Origin: Collinsella aerofaciens
GTDB lineage: Bacteria > Actinomycetota > Coriobacteriia > Coriobacteriales > Coriobacteriaceae
Assembly: GCF_015554145.1 (NCBI RefSeq)
Contig: NZ_JADNHZ010000016.1
Span: forward strand, 1 to 61,900
Length of the DNA: 61,900 nucleotides
Direction: 5' to 3'
The notes beneath the pieces are model-generated. The model did no database searches, had not been told where the DNA came from, and worked only from the letters and a program-made list of their open reading frames with translations. Numbering within the stretch: position 1 is the first letter of the stretch; each line of letters starts with the position of its first letter. Shown here piece after piece: positions 17,928-28,294 of the stretch. The position numbers and the translations under genes are program-made.

Positions 17928-18425
17928 TCACGAAAAGCGATGTTTGAGCGCTGCGACCACGTTGGGCGGCACAAACGTCGATACATCGCTGCCAAGCGAA
18001 GCGATCTGGCGCACCACCGAGCTCGAGATGTACCCGTACTGCGGAGCACTCATGACAAAGATGGACTCCAGCTCGCAATCCAGGCGATAGTTGAGGTCGG
18101 CCTGCTGCAGCTCGTATTCAAAGTCGGTCATGGCGCGCAGACCCTTAACGACGGCACCTGCCCCCTGCTCACGTGCAAAGTCGACCAGCAGGCCGGTGAA
18201 GGGCAGCACCTCGACGCCGTCCAAATCGCCGAGGGCCTCGCGGGCCAGCGCCACGCGCTCGTCGAGCATAAAGGTGGTGCCCACGCCGTTTTTACCCTGC
18301 GATTCGGCCACGGCGACGATCACGCTGGGAAAGATGCGGCGGGCTCGGCGGATCACGTCAATATGGCCAAAGGTGATGGGATCGAAGGTGCCCGGGACGA
18401 TCACGCGGTTGATGGTGTCATTCAT
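17928..18425 (-). CDS. coaD: Phosphopantetheine adenylyltransferase
   Basis: A 165-aa nucleotidyltransferase that makes dephospho-CoA from phosphopantetheine and ATP, the penultimate CoA step. Motifs: GTFDPITFGHIDVI with the (T/H)xGH nucleotide-binding motif, KGLRAMTDFEYELQ for substrate binding, and ISSSVVRQIA near the C-terminus. The ATG at 18425 has CGGAGG upstream and overlaps the rsmD 3' end by 8 nt, the classical rsmD-coaD pair. Confidence 0.95.
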   Translation of the reverse strand: MNDTINRVIVPGTFDPITFGHIDVIRRARRIFPSVIVAVAESQGKNGVGTTFMLDERVALAREALGDLDGVEVLPFTGLLVDFAREQGAGAVVKGLRAMTDFEYELQQADLNYRLDCELESIFVMSAPQYGYISSSVVRQIASLGSDVSTFVPPNVVAALKHRFS

Positions 18426-19062
18426 GGGTGTCCTCCGAAGGCGCATCCTCGTCATTTTCGTTCTCGTCAGCATGGTCGCTCTCGTCCTCGGTCACCCAGT
18501 GCAGCAAGTCAACCGAGGTAATGCCGTAGCGCTTCTCTCGTACAGTCTCAAAACCAGCTGGATGAGCGCCCGCATCGGTTGCGGCATGCTCAAACAGGGC
18601 AAAGGCCCCGGGCGTCAGCAGTCCCTGCTGGGAAAAATTTTGCAGCAGCTCCTCGACCGGCTCGGCGCCAAAGGCATACGGTGGATCGAGCAGGACCAGA
18701 TCAAAAGGACCACCTGGCACGCGGCCGCGCGAAGCGCTCGCCAGCACATCGCCGGTAACGACGCGCCAGCGCGAGCGGTCGCGGCACAGCGACTCGATAT
18801 TCTTGGTGATCAGACGAGCGGCATTGCGATCGATCTCGAACGTGGTGAGCGAGCGGGCGCCACGCGAGAGCATCTCGATTCCCAGGGCGCCGGAGCCGCC
18901 AAAGGCATCCAGCACGCGGACCTCGTCCAAATCGAAGTCGAACGCCGACATGACCATGGAAGCACATGCCTCGCGCACGCGATCGGTCGTGGGACGGGTG
19001 ACATCGCGCCCACGCGGCTCTTCGATCTTGCGGCCGCGCCATTCACCGCCGATGATTCTCAT
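18418..19062 (-). CDS. rsmD: 16S rRNA m2G966 methyltransferase RsmD
   Basis: A 214-aa Rossmann-fold methyltransferase that modifies G966 of 16S rRNA. Opens with MRIIGGEWRGRKIEEP and RPTTDRVREA, binds SAM through VLDAFGGSGALGIEMLSRGA, and carries catalytic DPPY in LVLLDPPYAFG. The C-terminus has an acidic extension of about 25 residues (ESDHADENENDED) not usual in the family. It overlaps recG by 4 nt and coaD by 8 nt. Confidence 0.93.
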   Translation of the reverse strand: MRIIGGEWRGRKIEEPRGRDVTRPTTDRVREACASMVMSAFDFDLDEVRVLDAFGGSGALGIEMLSRGARSLTTFEIDRNAARLITKNIESLCRDRSRWRVVTGDVLASASRGRVPGGPFDLVLLDPPYAFGAEPVEELLQNFSQQGLLTPGAFALFEHAATDAGAHPAGFETVREKRYGITSVDLLHWVTEDESDHADENENDEDAPSEDTHE

Positions 19063-21236
19063 CCTCCGCTGACCTCCTTAAAGATATGTCGATAGCGTGT
19101 GGCGACCGCGTCGCGCAAGGGGCGCGTCGCCACGGAGTCAAGGTTGCAAGCATACCGCAAGAGCTCGACCGCGTCCAAATGGGCCCATTCGATAAGATCC
19201 TCGTCGGCGTCCAGGTCCACAAAGCGCAAGGTCACGCCGCCGTGCTGACGGTAGCCCAGGATTTCGCCCTCGTGGCGCAGGCGCAGGTCCATCTGGGCGA
19301 GCGTAAAGCCGTCCGAGGTCTTTTCGAGCGACTGGAGACGGTCTTGCGCCGCCGATGCGCCGCCATTGCCCTTGGAGTGCGTCATGACCAGGCAGGTGCC
19401 CGACACGCTGCCACGGCCCACGCGACCGCGCAGTTGGTGCAGGGCCGCCAATCCAAAGCGCTCGCCGTTCTCGATGACCATGACGGTGGCGTTGGGCACG
19501 TCGACGCCCACCTCGACCACCGTGGTCGAGACGAGCACATCAATCTCGCCACGCTTAAAGGCATCGATGACCCGGTCCTTCTCCCCCGCCGGCATGCGGC
19601 CGTGAAGGCGCTCGATGGTAAGTCCCGGCAGGGCCAGACGCAGTCGTTCGAGCTCGGTTGCCGTATCGTGCAGCGGCACGGGGACGGTCACGCGGCCCTC
19701 GTCGTCGCGGGCGATACCGGGCACGTCTTCCAGCTCATCGGCCGAGTCACTCGGCTCCACGAGCGGGCAAATCACGTAGGCCTGCTGGCCCTTTTCGCGC
19801 GCCTCGCGAATGGCGCCGTAGGCAAGGTCGCGGCTCGACTCGGTGAGCACACGCGTCGTAACGCCCGCCCCCGGAACAGGCCGATGGCGGATGATGCTCG
19901 TGTCCAGGTCGCCGTAGACCGAGAGCGCCAACGTGCGCGGAATCGGTGTCGCCGTCATAACAAGCAGATCGGCACCCGGGCCCTTGGCACGCAGGGCATT
20001 GCGCTGACCCACACCAAAGCGGTGCTGCTCGTCGATGACGACAAGCGAAAGATGCTTAAACGCCACGTCATCCGAAAGGACCGCGTGAGTGCCAAAGAGG
20101 ACGTCAAGCTCGCCCGATTCCAACTGCGCATGGATCTGCTCGCGCTCGGCCGCCGGCGTGGCACCCGTCAGGAGCGCCCAGGACATACCAGCCTGCGAGA
20201 GCAAGGGACCGGTCTTATCGGCATATTGGCGCGCCAGCACGCCCGTTGGCGCCATAACGCAGGACTGGGTGCCCGAATCGGCCGCGACAGCCAGCGCGCA
20301 GGCGGCGACGGCCGTCTTGCCGGTACCGACGTCGCCCAGAAGCAGGCGGTTCATCACGCGCCCGCCATCACGCATATCGTTCAGGATGTCTTGGAACGCG
20401 CCCTCCTGCTCGTCGCTCAGCGAAAACGGTAGGGCTTCCCTGAGCGCCGCCAGGTGCTCGCCCGCGGTATGGGCGTAGGGAGCGACTTCGACCAAGCCGC
20501 CGTCGTTGCGCAGGCGCAGCGCCAGCTGAAGGCAGAGGCACTCCTCATAGGCAAGGCGGCGGCGCGCGATATCGCGCTCGGCCATGCTCGAGGGAAAGTG
20601 AATTGAGCGCAGCGCGCGGGCATTGCTCATCAGGCGGCGCTTGGCGCGTAAGCGGGCGGGAATCGGGTCGAAGGGATTGCCGACAACCTCGAGCGCACCG
20701 CTAACGATGCGGCGCATCCATGCCTGGCTCACGCCATCGCTCACGTAATGGACCGGCAGGATAGTACCCGCGGCACGTCCTTCCTCGAGCTTTTCGAAAT
20801 GCGGAGAGGCCATCTGCTTAAAGCCGTAGGCAAACTCGACCTTACCCATCACGGCCAGGCGGTCGCCCTGCTTAAATTGCTGGGCAATCCAGGGCTGACG
20901 GAAAAAGGCGACTTGCAGCACCCCCGTCTCGTCCACCAGCGAGACCTCGGTCACCTGCATACGCGGACGGGGCTGCTTTTGAACGATACGATCGACCGTG
21001 GCGACAATCGTGCACACGGTACCGATGGGCGCCATCTCAATGGACCAGGAGCGCGTAAAGTCGAGATATCGGTGAGGGATATGGAGAAGGAGGTCCCCCA
21101 CCGTCCGAATTCCCAGACGGCGAAGGGCCTCCTCACGTTTACCCGAAACATATTTGAGTCGCGCGATATCCTCGTCGAGCGCATTGCTCTGGGCAAAGCG
21201 CTCCGAGACGCGCGGCACGGAGCACAGCTCGGACAT
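19059..21236 (-). CDS. recG: ATP-dependent DNA helicase RecG
   Basis: A 725-aa SF2 helicase that remodels stalled forks and branch-migrates Holliday junctions. An N-terminal wedge/OB region about 30-230 is followed by helicase motifs: GDVGTGKTAVAACAL (I), VIDEQHRFGVGQR (II, DEQH), MTATPIPRTLALS (III), TTVVEVGVDVPNATVMVI (V) and QLRGRVGRGSVSG (VI). Its 3' end overlaps rsmD. The start ATG at 21236 has a weak ribosome site; it lies 10 nt after the stop of the FakA-like gene. Confidence 0.95.
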   Translation of the reverse strand: MSELCSVPRVSERFAQSNALDEDIARLKYVSGKREEALRRLGIRTVGDLLLHIPHRYLDFTRSWSIEMAPIGTVCTIVATVDRIVQKQPRPRMQVTEVSLVDETGVLQVAFFRQPWIAQQFKQGDRLAVMGKVEFAYGFKQMASPHFEKLEEGRAAGTILPVHYVSDGVSQAWMRRIVSGALEVVGNPFDPIPARLRAKRRLMSNARALRSIHFPSSMAERDIARRRLAYEECLCLQLALRLRNDGGLVEVAPYAHTAGEHLAALREALPFSLSDEQEGAFQDILNDMRDGGRVMNRLLLGDVGTGKTAVAACALAVAADSGTQSCVMAPTGVLARQYADKTGPLLSQAGMSWALLTGATPAAEREQIHAQLESGELDVLFGTHAVLSDDVAFKHLSLVVIDEQHRFGVGQRNALRAKGPGADLLVMTATPIPRTLALSVYGDLDTSIIRHRPVPGAGVTTRVLTESSRDLAYGAIREAREKGQQAYVICPLVEPSDSADELEDVPGIARDDEGRVTVPVPLHDTATELERLRLALPGLTIERLHGRMPAGEKDRVIDAFKRGEIDVLVSTTVVEVGVDVPNATVMVIENGERFGLAALHQLRGRVGRGSVSGTCLVMTHSKGNGGASAAQDRLQSLEKTSDGFTLAQMDLRLRHEGEILGYRQHGGVTLRFVDLDADEDLIEWAHLDAVELLRYACNLDSVATRPLRDAVATRYRHIFKEVSGG

Positions 21237-21246
21237 GGGCAGATGC

Positions 21247-22908
21247 CTACTCGATCGAGAAGATCACGGGATAGAGCGGCTGCTCGCCACGATGAGCGTC
21301 GATCTCCAAGTCGGGCTGAGCCTCCTCGATGGCGTCGACGATCTCCTGGAAGGCCTCATCGGACAGCTCCTCGCCGGCCAGAATCGTCAGCGCATCGCCC
21401 TCCTCTTCCTCCTGCATGCGGTTGATGCAGTCGAGCGTGACCTGCTTAACATCGGAGCCGACCACGTCGATGGAACCGGCAATGATACCCATGACGTCAC
21501 CGGAGTGAATCGGAGAGCCGTCAGAGGCACTGGAATCGCGCACGGCACGGGTAACCTCGCCATCGCGAACTTCGCTGATGGCGTCGACCATAGCGGCAAC
21601 GGCGTCCTCGAGCTCGGAATCGGGCAGGACCGCGAACAGTGCGGAGAACGCCTGCGGGACGGTCTTGGTGGGAACGACGGCGACCTTCTTGTCGGTGCAA
21701 GCAGAAGCGGCGGCCTCGGCAGCCATGCGGATGTTGCCGTTATTGGGCAGGATAATGACCGAGGTCGCGTTGACCTGGTCCACCGCGCCCAGCAGGTCGG
21801 CGGTCGAGGGGTTCATGGTCTGGCCACCCGAGACGATCACGTCGACGCCGAGGGACTTGAGGATATCGGCCTCACCGGAGCCGGCGGCAACAGCGACAAA
21901 GCCCAGCGCCTTGGCGGGCTCGGCGGCCTTTTCCTGGTCCTCGTGAATCTTGGCGGTACGGTCGTGGGCCTCCATCTCCATGTTGTGGATAAAGACCTCG
22001 TAGATCTGACCAAGCTGCAGCATGTGCTCGAGCACCAGGTTGGGGGTGTTGGAGTGCACGTGGATCTTGTAGTCGGGGTAGGCACCCACGAGCAGCTCGC
22101 AGTCGCCCATGGAGCCCAGGAACTTAAGGCACTCGTCCTCGTCAAACGGGGCGTCGGCCTTAAAGAGGAACTCGTTGCAGTAGCGGAACTCCGAGCCCTC
22201 CCAATCGTCGTTGGCCTCAATCTCAACGCGACCGAGGGCCGCGTCGCGGGCAGAGCCAGCGGAATCAAACGTGGCGGAGAAATCCTCGACAACGGTGCTG
22301 CGGCCAAGCGCGGCGGCGACAAAGTTCTCCAGGAAGATGGCAAAGCCAAAGGCGCCGGAGTCGACCACGCCGTTCTCCTTCAGAACGGGCAGCAGGTCGG
22401 GCGTGCGGGCGACGGACTGGTAGGCCTCGACGACGATGGCGTCGAGCGCGTCCTCGGCCGAGAACTTCTTCTTTTCGCACTCGTCGGCCTTGGTCGAGAC
22501 ATCGCGCAGGACCGTGAGAATCGTGCCCTCGATGGGCTTGCGGACGGCCTGGAAGGCGACCTTGACGGCGCGGCGGAAAGCGAAGGCGATGTTGGCGGAC
22601 GTGATGGGCTCATCGGCAGAAACGAGACCCTCGGCAACACCGCGCAGGATCTGCGAGGTGATGACGCCGGAGTTGCCGCGGGCGCCCATCAGGGAGCCGT
22701 GGGTGATGGCGCCGGCGATGGCCTCCATATCGGCATCGGCGGGAAGGGCGGAAAGCTCCTTGGTCACCGAGGCGAGCGTGAGCGACATGTTGGTGCCGGT
22801 GTCGCCGTCGGGTACGGGGAAGACGTTGAGCTTGTTGATCTCCTCGGCCTTGTCGGAAACGGCAGCCGCAGCGATCGGAAAACAGGTGCGAATGGTCTTT
22901 GCAATCAT
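21247..22908 (-). CDS. DAK2/DegV-like fatty acid kinase subunit (FakA/YloV family)
   Basis: A 553-aa protein. The N-terminal DhaL-type kinase domain shows LNVFPVPDGDTGTNM (Mg-ATP-binding aspartates) and GARGNSGVITSQILRG. A middle and C-terminal DegV-like region follows (VIVSGGQTMNPSTADLL and VIILPNNGNIRMAA). In Staphylococcus the homologue FakA phosphorylates fatty acids bound to FakB, feeding them into PlsX/PlsY lipid synthesis; plsX and acpP lie nearby here. The neighbouring Asp23-type gene is the usual partner at this locus. Function is assigned by family, not by a site unique to FakA. Confidence 0.85.
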   Translation of the reverse strand: MIAKTIRTCFPIAAAAVSDKAEEINKLNVFPVPDGDTGTNMSLTLASVTKELSALPADADMEAIAGAITHGSLMGARGNSGVITSQILRGVAEGLVSADEPITSANIAFAFRRAVKVAFQAVRKPIEGTILTVLRDVSTKADECEKKKFSAEDALDAIVVEAYQSVARTPDLLPVLKENGVVDSGAFGFAIFLENFVAAALGRSTVVEDFSATFDSAGSARDAALGRVEIEANDDWEGSEFRYCNEFLFKADAPFDEDECLKFLGSMGDCELLVGAYPDYKIHVHSNTPNLVLEHMLQLGQIYEVFIHNMEMEAHDRTAKIHEDQEKAAEPAKALGFVAVAAGSGEADILKSLGVDVIVSGGQTMNPSTADLLGAVDQVNATSVIILPNNGNIRMAAEAAASACTDKKVAVVPTKTVPQAFSALFAVLPDSELEDAVAAMVDAISEVRDGEVTRAVRDSSASDGSPIHSGDVMGIIAGSIDVVGSDVKQVTLDCINRMQEEEEGDALTILAGEELSDEAFQEIVDAIEEAQPDLEIDAHRGEQPLYPVIFSIE

Positions 22909-22935
22909 GGGTATTTGAATCTCCGTTTTCGGATG

Positions 22936-23292
22936 CTAGTTCAGACGGCTCTTGAGCGCGTCGATGTGGATGCCGATCTTAAGGCTGGCGGGATCGATCT
23001 GGGCGATCTCCTGCAGGGTGAAGGCAACGGAGCTCGAAAGATTGTGGCAGACGGACTTCATGTTGACGCCGCTCTCGAGCACGACGTGAAGATCGACCGT
23101 AAGGCCGTTCTCGTCGGCGGAGACAAGCACGCCCTTGCGGAGGCGCTGACCGGCAAGCAGGCGCACGCTCTCGGCGCCCTGGAGCTGTTCGGCCATACCG
23201 ACGACGCCGTAGCACGTCATCGCGGCATAACCGGCAATATCGGCAATAACGTCGTTCGAGACGCTCAGGCTGCCGTTAATGGTCTCAGACAC
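22936..23292 (-). CDS. Asp23/Gls24 family envelope stress protein
   Basis: A 118-aa small protein with the Asp23 fold signature: GSLSVSNDVIADIAGYAAMTCYGVVGMAE, then VLVSADENGLTVDLHVVLESGVN. Known members are membrane-anchored or cytosolic and linked to cell-envelope homeostasis. The start is taken as GTG at 23292 because AAGGAG lies 6 nt upstream; a longer frame to 23325 has no site. It is directly followed by the FakA-like gene, a conserved pairing in Gram-positives. Confidence 0.85.
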   Translation of the reverse strand: MSETINGSLSVSNDVIADIAGYAAMTCYGVVGMAEQLQGAESVRLLAGQRLRKGVLVSADENGLTVDLHVVLESGVNMKSVCHNLSSSVAFTLQEIAQIDPASLKIGIHIDALKSRLN

Positions 23293-23450
23293 AAGAATCT
23301 CCTTATCTGGTGCTCGCGGCACCATCTCGTGGGAGCAATCATTGCAATATTCTACAACGACCGCGCCGTGTTGAGGTGGTGGGCCGCGGGATTACATCCT
23401 CGACACGAAATGTTGATATGGCAACGTTCGCGCTAGGAGATCGCGGCATG

Positions 23451-23480
23451 AAAAAACCCGCCGCATAAGCGACGGGTTTT
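23451..23480 (-). terminator. Intrinsic terminator after tRNA-Asn
   Basis: Minus-strand stem aacccgtcgc / gcggcgggtt (with a wobble) and a 4-nt loop, followed by TTTTTT. It lies 6 nt past the tRNA CCA end and closes the tRNA transcript. Confidence 0.85.
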
Positions 23481-23486
23481 ACAACC

Positions 23487-23561
23487 TGGCTCCCCGGGTA
23501 GGACTCGAACCTACAACAGCGCGGTTAACAGCCGCGTGCTCTACCATTGAGCTACCGAGGA
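23487..23561 (-). tRNA. tRNA-Asn (anticodon GTT)
   Basis: A complete cloverleaf on the minus strand: acceptor TCCTCGG pairs with CCGGGGA, the D arm is GCTC/GAGC, the anticodon stem CGCGG/CCGCG encloses loop CTGTTAA (anticodon GTT), the T arm is GTAGG-TTCGAGT-CCTAC, the discriminator is G and CCA is encoded. It has its own promoter and terminator. Confidence 0.97.
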
Positions 23562-23591
23562 ATAGGTGCGTGCTCTCAAGCAACGAAGTTT

Positions 23592-23619
23592 ATTATACGG
23601 ACGAATCAGCTTAGGGCAA
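23592..23619 (-). promoter_or_regulatory. Promoter of tRNA-Asn
   Basis: On the minus strand TTGCCC (23614-23619), a 16-nt spacer and a perfect TATAAT (23592-23597) stand about 30 bp before the mature tRNA 5' end. The layout is that of a housekeeping sigma-70 promoter. Confidence 0.75.
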
Positions 23620-23645
23620 GAACTTTTTTGAGAATTTTTCCGACC

Positions 23646-23673
23646 TAGTCATTGGGGACGTCCCCAATGACTA
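23646..23673. repeat. 28-bp perfect palindrome with ggggacgtcccc core
   Basis: A perfectly self-complementary 28-mer without loop, centred on GGGGACGTCCCC and extended by tcattg/caatga arms. It lies between the tRNA-Asn promoter region and the rpoD 3' end. The ggggacg half also occurs in the inverted repeat at 3409-3492, which suggests a dispersed element rather than a local operator. Confidence 0.8.
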
Positions 23674-23677
23674 CATG

Positions 23678-23713
23678 AAAGCGCCCCCAAGCGGATGTGC
23701 TTGAGGGCGCTTC
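23678..23713 (-). terminator. Terminator-like hairpin after rpoD
   Basis: A 14-bp stem with one mismatch (aagcgccc, then caagc, against gcttg-agggcgctt) and a 6-nt loop, 13 bp past the rpoD stop. The minus-strand T-run is short (TTTC), so it is a moderate terminator. Confidence 0.6.
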
Positions 23714-23725
23714 TTGCTTGCGAGG

Positions 23726-25072
<1,347 letters not shown>

Positions 25073-25182
25073 AGATTCTCCCTTCATAGTCCACAGGACT
25101 CATTACTTTAGCACACACATTGACGTCTATACCCAAAAATCAGACAGGATATAGGCGCAAATACGCTGGTTGACCACAACAT

Positions 25183-27294
25183 CTAGGCCTGATCGGCACC
25201 CGTTGTCTCCAAACCGATCAAACGGAACGGGTCAGCCACGCCGCCGATCGACTTTTGGAGCTCGCGCTGGCGCTGAGAATCTTGCATCGCCTGCATCGTC
25301 AGCACACGGCGCGCCTCATCGTCGAGCGACCGGTCCTGACGAAGCTTTGCCTGCGCGGCGCGCATGCGGCGCTTGATGGTGTAGAGCTCAAGGGTATCAA
25401 GCATAAACACGATGTTCGTCTCGGTGGGATGCTTACTCGTCGACGAAATGCGTCCGGCGCTGACAAGCGACGCTGCCTCGGGACACACCGCGCGCGCCGC
25501 ATCCATACACGCCGTGGGGTCGGTGCCCGGCGGCGTCGCGAGCACGGCCCATGCGATGGACTCGTGGCGCGGATCTACCCACTCGATCGAGCAGATGCGG
25601 TCGGCATACGTGCGGAGCAGGTCGGGATAGCTCGTGAGCATCGTCAGCAGCTCGCGCTCCCCCGCCAAAGACTTTCGCTCCAGGTCGGTCAGCACGATTG
25701 GCATCGTCGGCGCGGACGCGCCAGAAGCATCGGCGGCCGGCGCCGCGCCATCCATACCAGCCGGCACATCGATAGGCGGCATATCGTCGACGACCTCGGC
25801 CGGCGCGGCCCCGTAGGCCTCAAGCGGCACATAATCATACGGCTCTTCCTCGACCGGTGCGGACACCGGCGGCGTCACCCCCGACGCCCAGACACCGCGA
25901 GACACCCCCTGCGAACCTGATGCCCGAACGCCCGCGCTGCCTGCACGCTCGGTTTGCGCCCGCTGGCGCTCGTAGTTCTGCTCGCGACGACGCTCGGCGT
26001 CCTCGCGCTTGGCAACATCGCGAAACACACGGCCCGAGCTCGAACGCACCGTCTCCAAGTCCAACCCCAGCAGGTCGGCAATCTGGATAAAGTACGTATC
26101 GATCATGTAGCTATTGCGCAGCGGATAGATGAGCGTCAGCGCATCCTCGAGCGCCTTGGCACGACCGCCCGGCGTGGAAATGTCGCTCGACTCCTGCACT
26201 GAGCGGTACACAAAGTCCATGAGGGGCTCGGCGGCGTCGATACGCGCCTGCAACGCCTCGCCACCATGCGCGGTGATGAACTCCATGGGGTCGTTGCCGT
26301 CGGGAAGCACCACGCAGCGCAGGTCCATCGAATCCTGCTCGATAAACTGAATCGCGCGGCGCGCGGCCTTTTGACCGGCAGCGTCGCCATCGAACATATA
26401 TACAATGCGCTTGGCAAAACGGGTGAGCGTCTTTACATGATGTTCCGTCAACGCCGTACCCAGCGTGGCGACGACGTTTTTGATCCCCGCCTCCCAGCAG
26501 GCGATACAGTCGGTATATCCCTCCACCACGATGGCGGTATCCTGCGCGACGATAAACTCCTTAGCCCAGTTAAAGCCGTAGAGGTTTCGCTTTTTATGGA
26601 ACACGCTCGTCTCGGCGGTGTTGAGGTACTTAGGCTGGCCGTCGCCCATAATGCGCCCGCCAAAGGCGATGTTATGACCCTGCTCATCAAAGATGGGAAA
26701 CATCACGCGGTCGTAAAAACGGTCGGCAAGCTGCCCGCGCCCACGGCTCACGGCCACGTTGGCATCGATCATTTCCTGCGGGGTAAAGCCTGCCTGCGAC
26801 AGATGCGACACCAGCGCGTTGCGACCCGGCGCAAAACCCAGGCAGTAGCGGCGGCAGACGTCGCCGCCCATACCGCGGCTGGCGAAATACTCGCGCGGAC
26901 GGCTGTCCTTACCGCGCATGAGCATGGTGTGGTAGAACTGGGCGGTCTCGGCGCACAGGTCGTAGATGCGGGCACGCTTGGTGCCGCGCTCGCGATAGGC
27001 GCCGGTATCGTGCAGCTCAATGCCGGCACGGTCGGCCAGGTAGCGAATCGACTCAGGGAAGCTCAGGTTCTCGCGCTTCATGATGTAGGTGAAGACGTCG
27101 CCGCCCTCGCCACAGCCAAAGCAGTGCCACACCTGCGTGGCGGGGATAATGTGAAACGACGGGGTCTTTTCGCCATGAAAGGGGCAGCAACCCCAAAACT
27201 CATGGCCGCGGGGCTTGAGCTCAACCGTTTCCTGCACGATGGCAACCAGGTCGGACGCAGCGCGCACCTGGTCTTTTTCCTCATCGCTAATCAC
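25183..27294 (-). CDS. dnaG: DNA primase
   Basis: A 703-aa enzyme making RNA primers for lagging-strand synthesis. The CHC2 zinc finger is Cys37-Pro-Phe-His40 with HCFGC (Cys58, Cys61). The RNA polymerase core carries EGYTDCIACWEAG and the TOPRIM aspartates in YMFDGDAAGQKAA. A low-complexity Pro/Ala linker (about 440-540) leads to a C-terminal helicase-interacting domain. It is longer than E. coli primase (581) because of that linker. The ATG overlaps the ribF 3' end by 8 nt. Confidence 0.96.
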   Translation of the reverse strand: MISDEEKDQVRAASDLVAIVQETVELKPRGHEFWGCCPFHGEKTPSFHIIPATQVWHCFGCGEGGDVFTYIMKRENLSFPESIRYLADRAGIELHDTGAYRERGTKRARIYDLCAETAQFYHTMLMRGKDSRPREYFASRGMGGDVCRRYCLGFAPGRNALVSHLSQAGFTPQEMIDANVAVSRGRGQLADRFYDRVMFPIFDEQGHNIAFGGRIMGDGQPKYLNTAETSVFHKKRNLYGFNWAKEFIVAQDTAIVVEGYTDCIACWEAGIKNVVATLGTALTEHHVKTLTRFAKRIVYMFDGDAAGQKAARRAIQFIEQDSMDLRCVVLPDGNDPMEFITAHGGEALQARIDAAEPLMDFVYRSVQESSDISTPGGRAKALEDALTLIYPLRNSYMIDTYFIQIADLLGLDLETVRSSSGRVFRDVAKREDAERRREQNYERQRAQTERAGSAGVRASGSQGVSRGVWASGVTPPVSAPVEEEPYDYVPLEAYGAAPAEVVDDMPPIDVPAGMDGAAPAADASGASAPTMPIVLTDLERKSLAGERELLTMLTSYPDLLRTYADRICSIEWVDPRHESIAWAVLATPPGTDPTACMDAARAVCPEAASLVSAGRISSTSKHPTETNIVFMLDTLELYTIKRRMRAAQAKLRQDRSLDDEARRVLTMQAMQDSQRQRELQKSIGGVADPFRLIGLETTGADQA

Positions 27295-28294
27295 GGATGC
27301 TCACCCCCTGCTCACCCAAATGATGACGGATATCGTCAATATTACCCTCGACGGTCGCGATAAGCTCGTCCAGCGAATCGAACACGCGCGACGGGCGCAG
27401 CCAACGTGTAAACGCCAGCGAAACCGAGGCGCCGTACAGGTCGCCTGCATACCCGATCAAGTTGGCCTCGAGATGAGCCGAGGCGGCATCGTCGGCATAC
27501 GTCGGCGGCAGGCCCACGTTGACGGCGGCAGGCCATACGGTATCGTCGACCAGCACCAAGCCCTCGTAGACGCCATCGGCAGGCACCTGAATGCCCTCGG
27601 GCACCTGAATATTTGCCGTGGGAAAACCCATGTCGGAGCCCTGGTGACGACCGCCGGCAACAATACCTCGCAGCATATACGGGCGGCCGAGCAGCTCGGC
27701 GGCAAGCTCAACATGACCCCGGCGCAGCTCCTGGCGAATACGGGTGGCGCAGATCGTCTGCCCATCGACGCACAGCAGCTCGTGGCCATAGACGTCAACG
27801 CCGCGCTCGGCTCCCCATGCCTGCATCTCGGCAACGCCCGAGGCACCGCCGCGGCCCAACCTAAAGTCGCTACCCACGCGAATCGAGCGGATATCGACGA
27901 CGCGCGACAGCAGCTTAAGAAAGCCTACGTGGTCGAGTGCCGCCACCGCGGGCGTAAAGGGAACGGCCACGACTGCATCGACCCCGGTGAGAGCCAGGGC
28001 ATGCAGACGGTCAGCCGTCGTCATCAATTTTTGCGCGGGCGTAGGGCTCACCACCACGTCCGGGTCGGGATCGAAGGTGACCACGACCGCCTTGCAGCCA
28101 TGGTCACGCGCATCGCGAACGACCGCGTCGATCAATTCGCGATGCCCCCGATGCACGCCGTCGAACACGCCGATGGCGATCGACGCGGCACCCAGGCACG
28201 CGCAATCATCAAATGCATCGGCGGCGACGATGCGGGCCTCATCCGACTCGCCCGCGAAAAAAATACGCGCGAGCTCGTGGGAGGCCAGCATCAT
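27287..28294 (-). CDS. ribF: Bifunctional riboflavin kinase/FAD synthetase
   Basis: A 335-aa enzyme converting riboflavin to FMN and then FAD. N-terminal adenylyltransferase: IGVFDGVHRGHREL with the nucleotide-binding HxGH-like site, and VGSDFRLGRGGASG. C-terminal flavokinase: HQGSDMGFPTANI and the later LEANLIGYAGDLYG segment. It overlaps truB upstream by 4 nt and dnaG downstream by 8 nt; truB-ribF is a widespread pair. Confidence 0.94.
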   Translation of the reverse strand: MMLASHELARIFFAGESDEARIVAADAFDDCACLGAASIAIGVFDGVHRGHRELIDAVVRDARDHGCKAVVVTFDPDPDVVVSPTPAQKLMTTADRLHALALTGVDAVVAVPFTPAVAALDHVGFLKLLSRVVDIRSIRVGSDFRLGRGGASGVAEMQAWGAERGVDVYGHELLCVDGQTICATRIRQELRRGHVELAAELLGRPYMLRGIVAGGRHQGSDMGFPTANIQVPEGIQVPADGVYEGLVLVDDTVWPAAVNVGLPPTYADDAASAHLEANLIGYAGDLYGASVSLAFTRWLRPSRVFDSLDELIATVEGNIDDIRHHLGEQGVSIRD

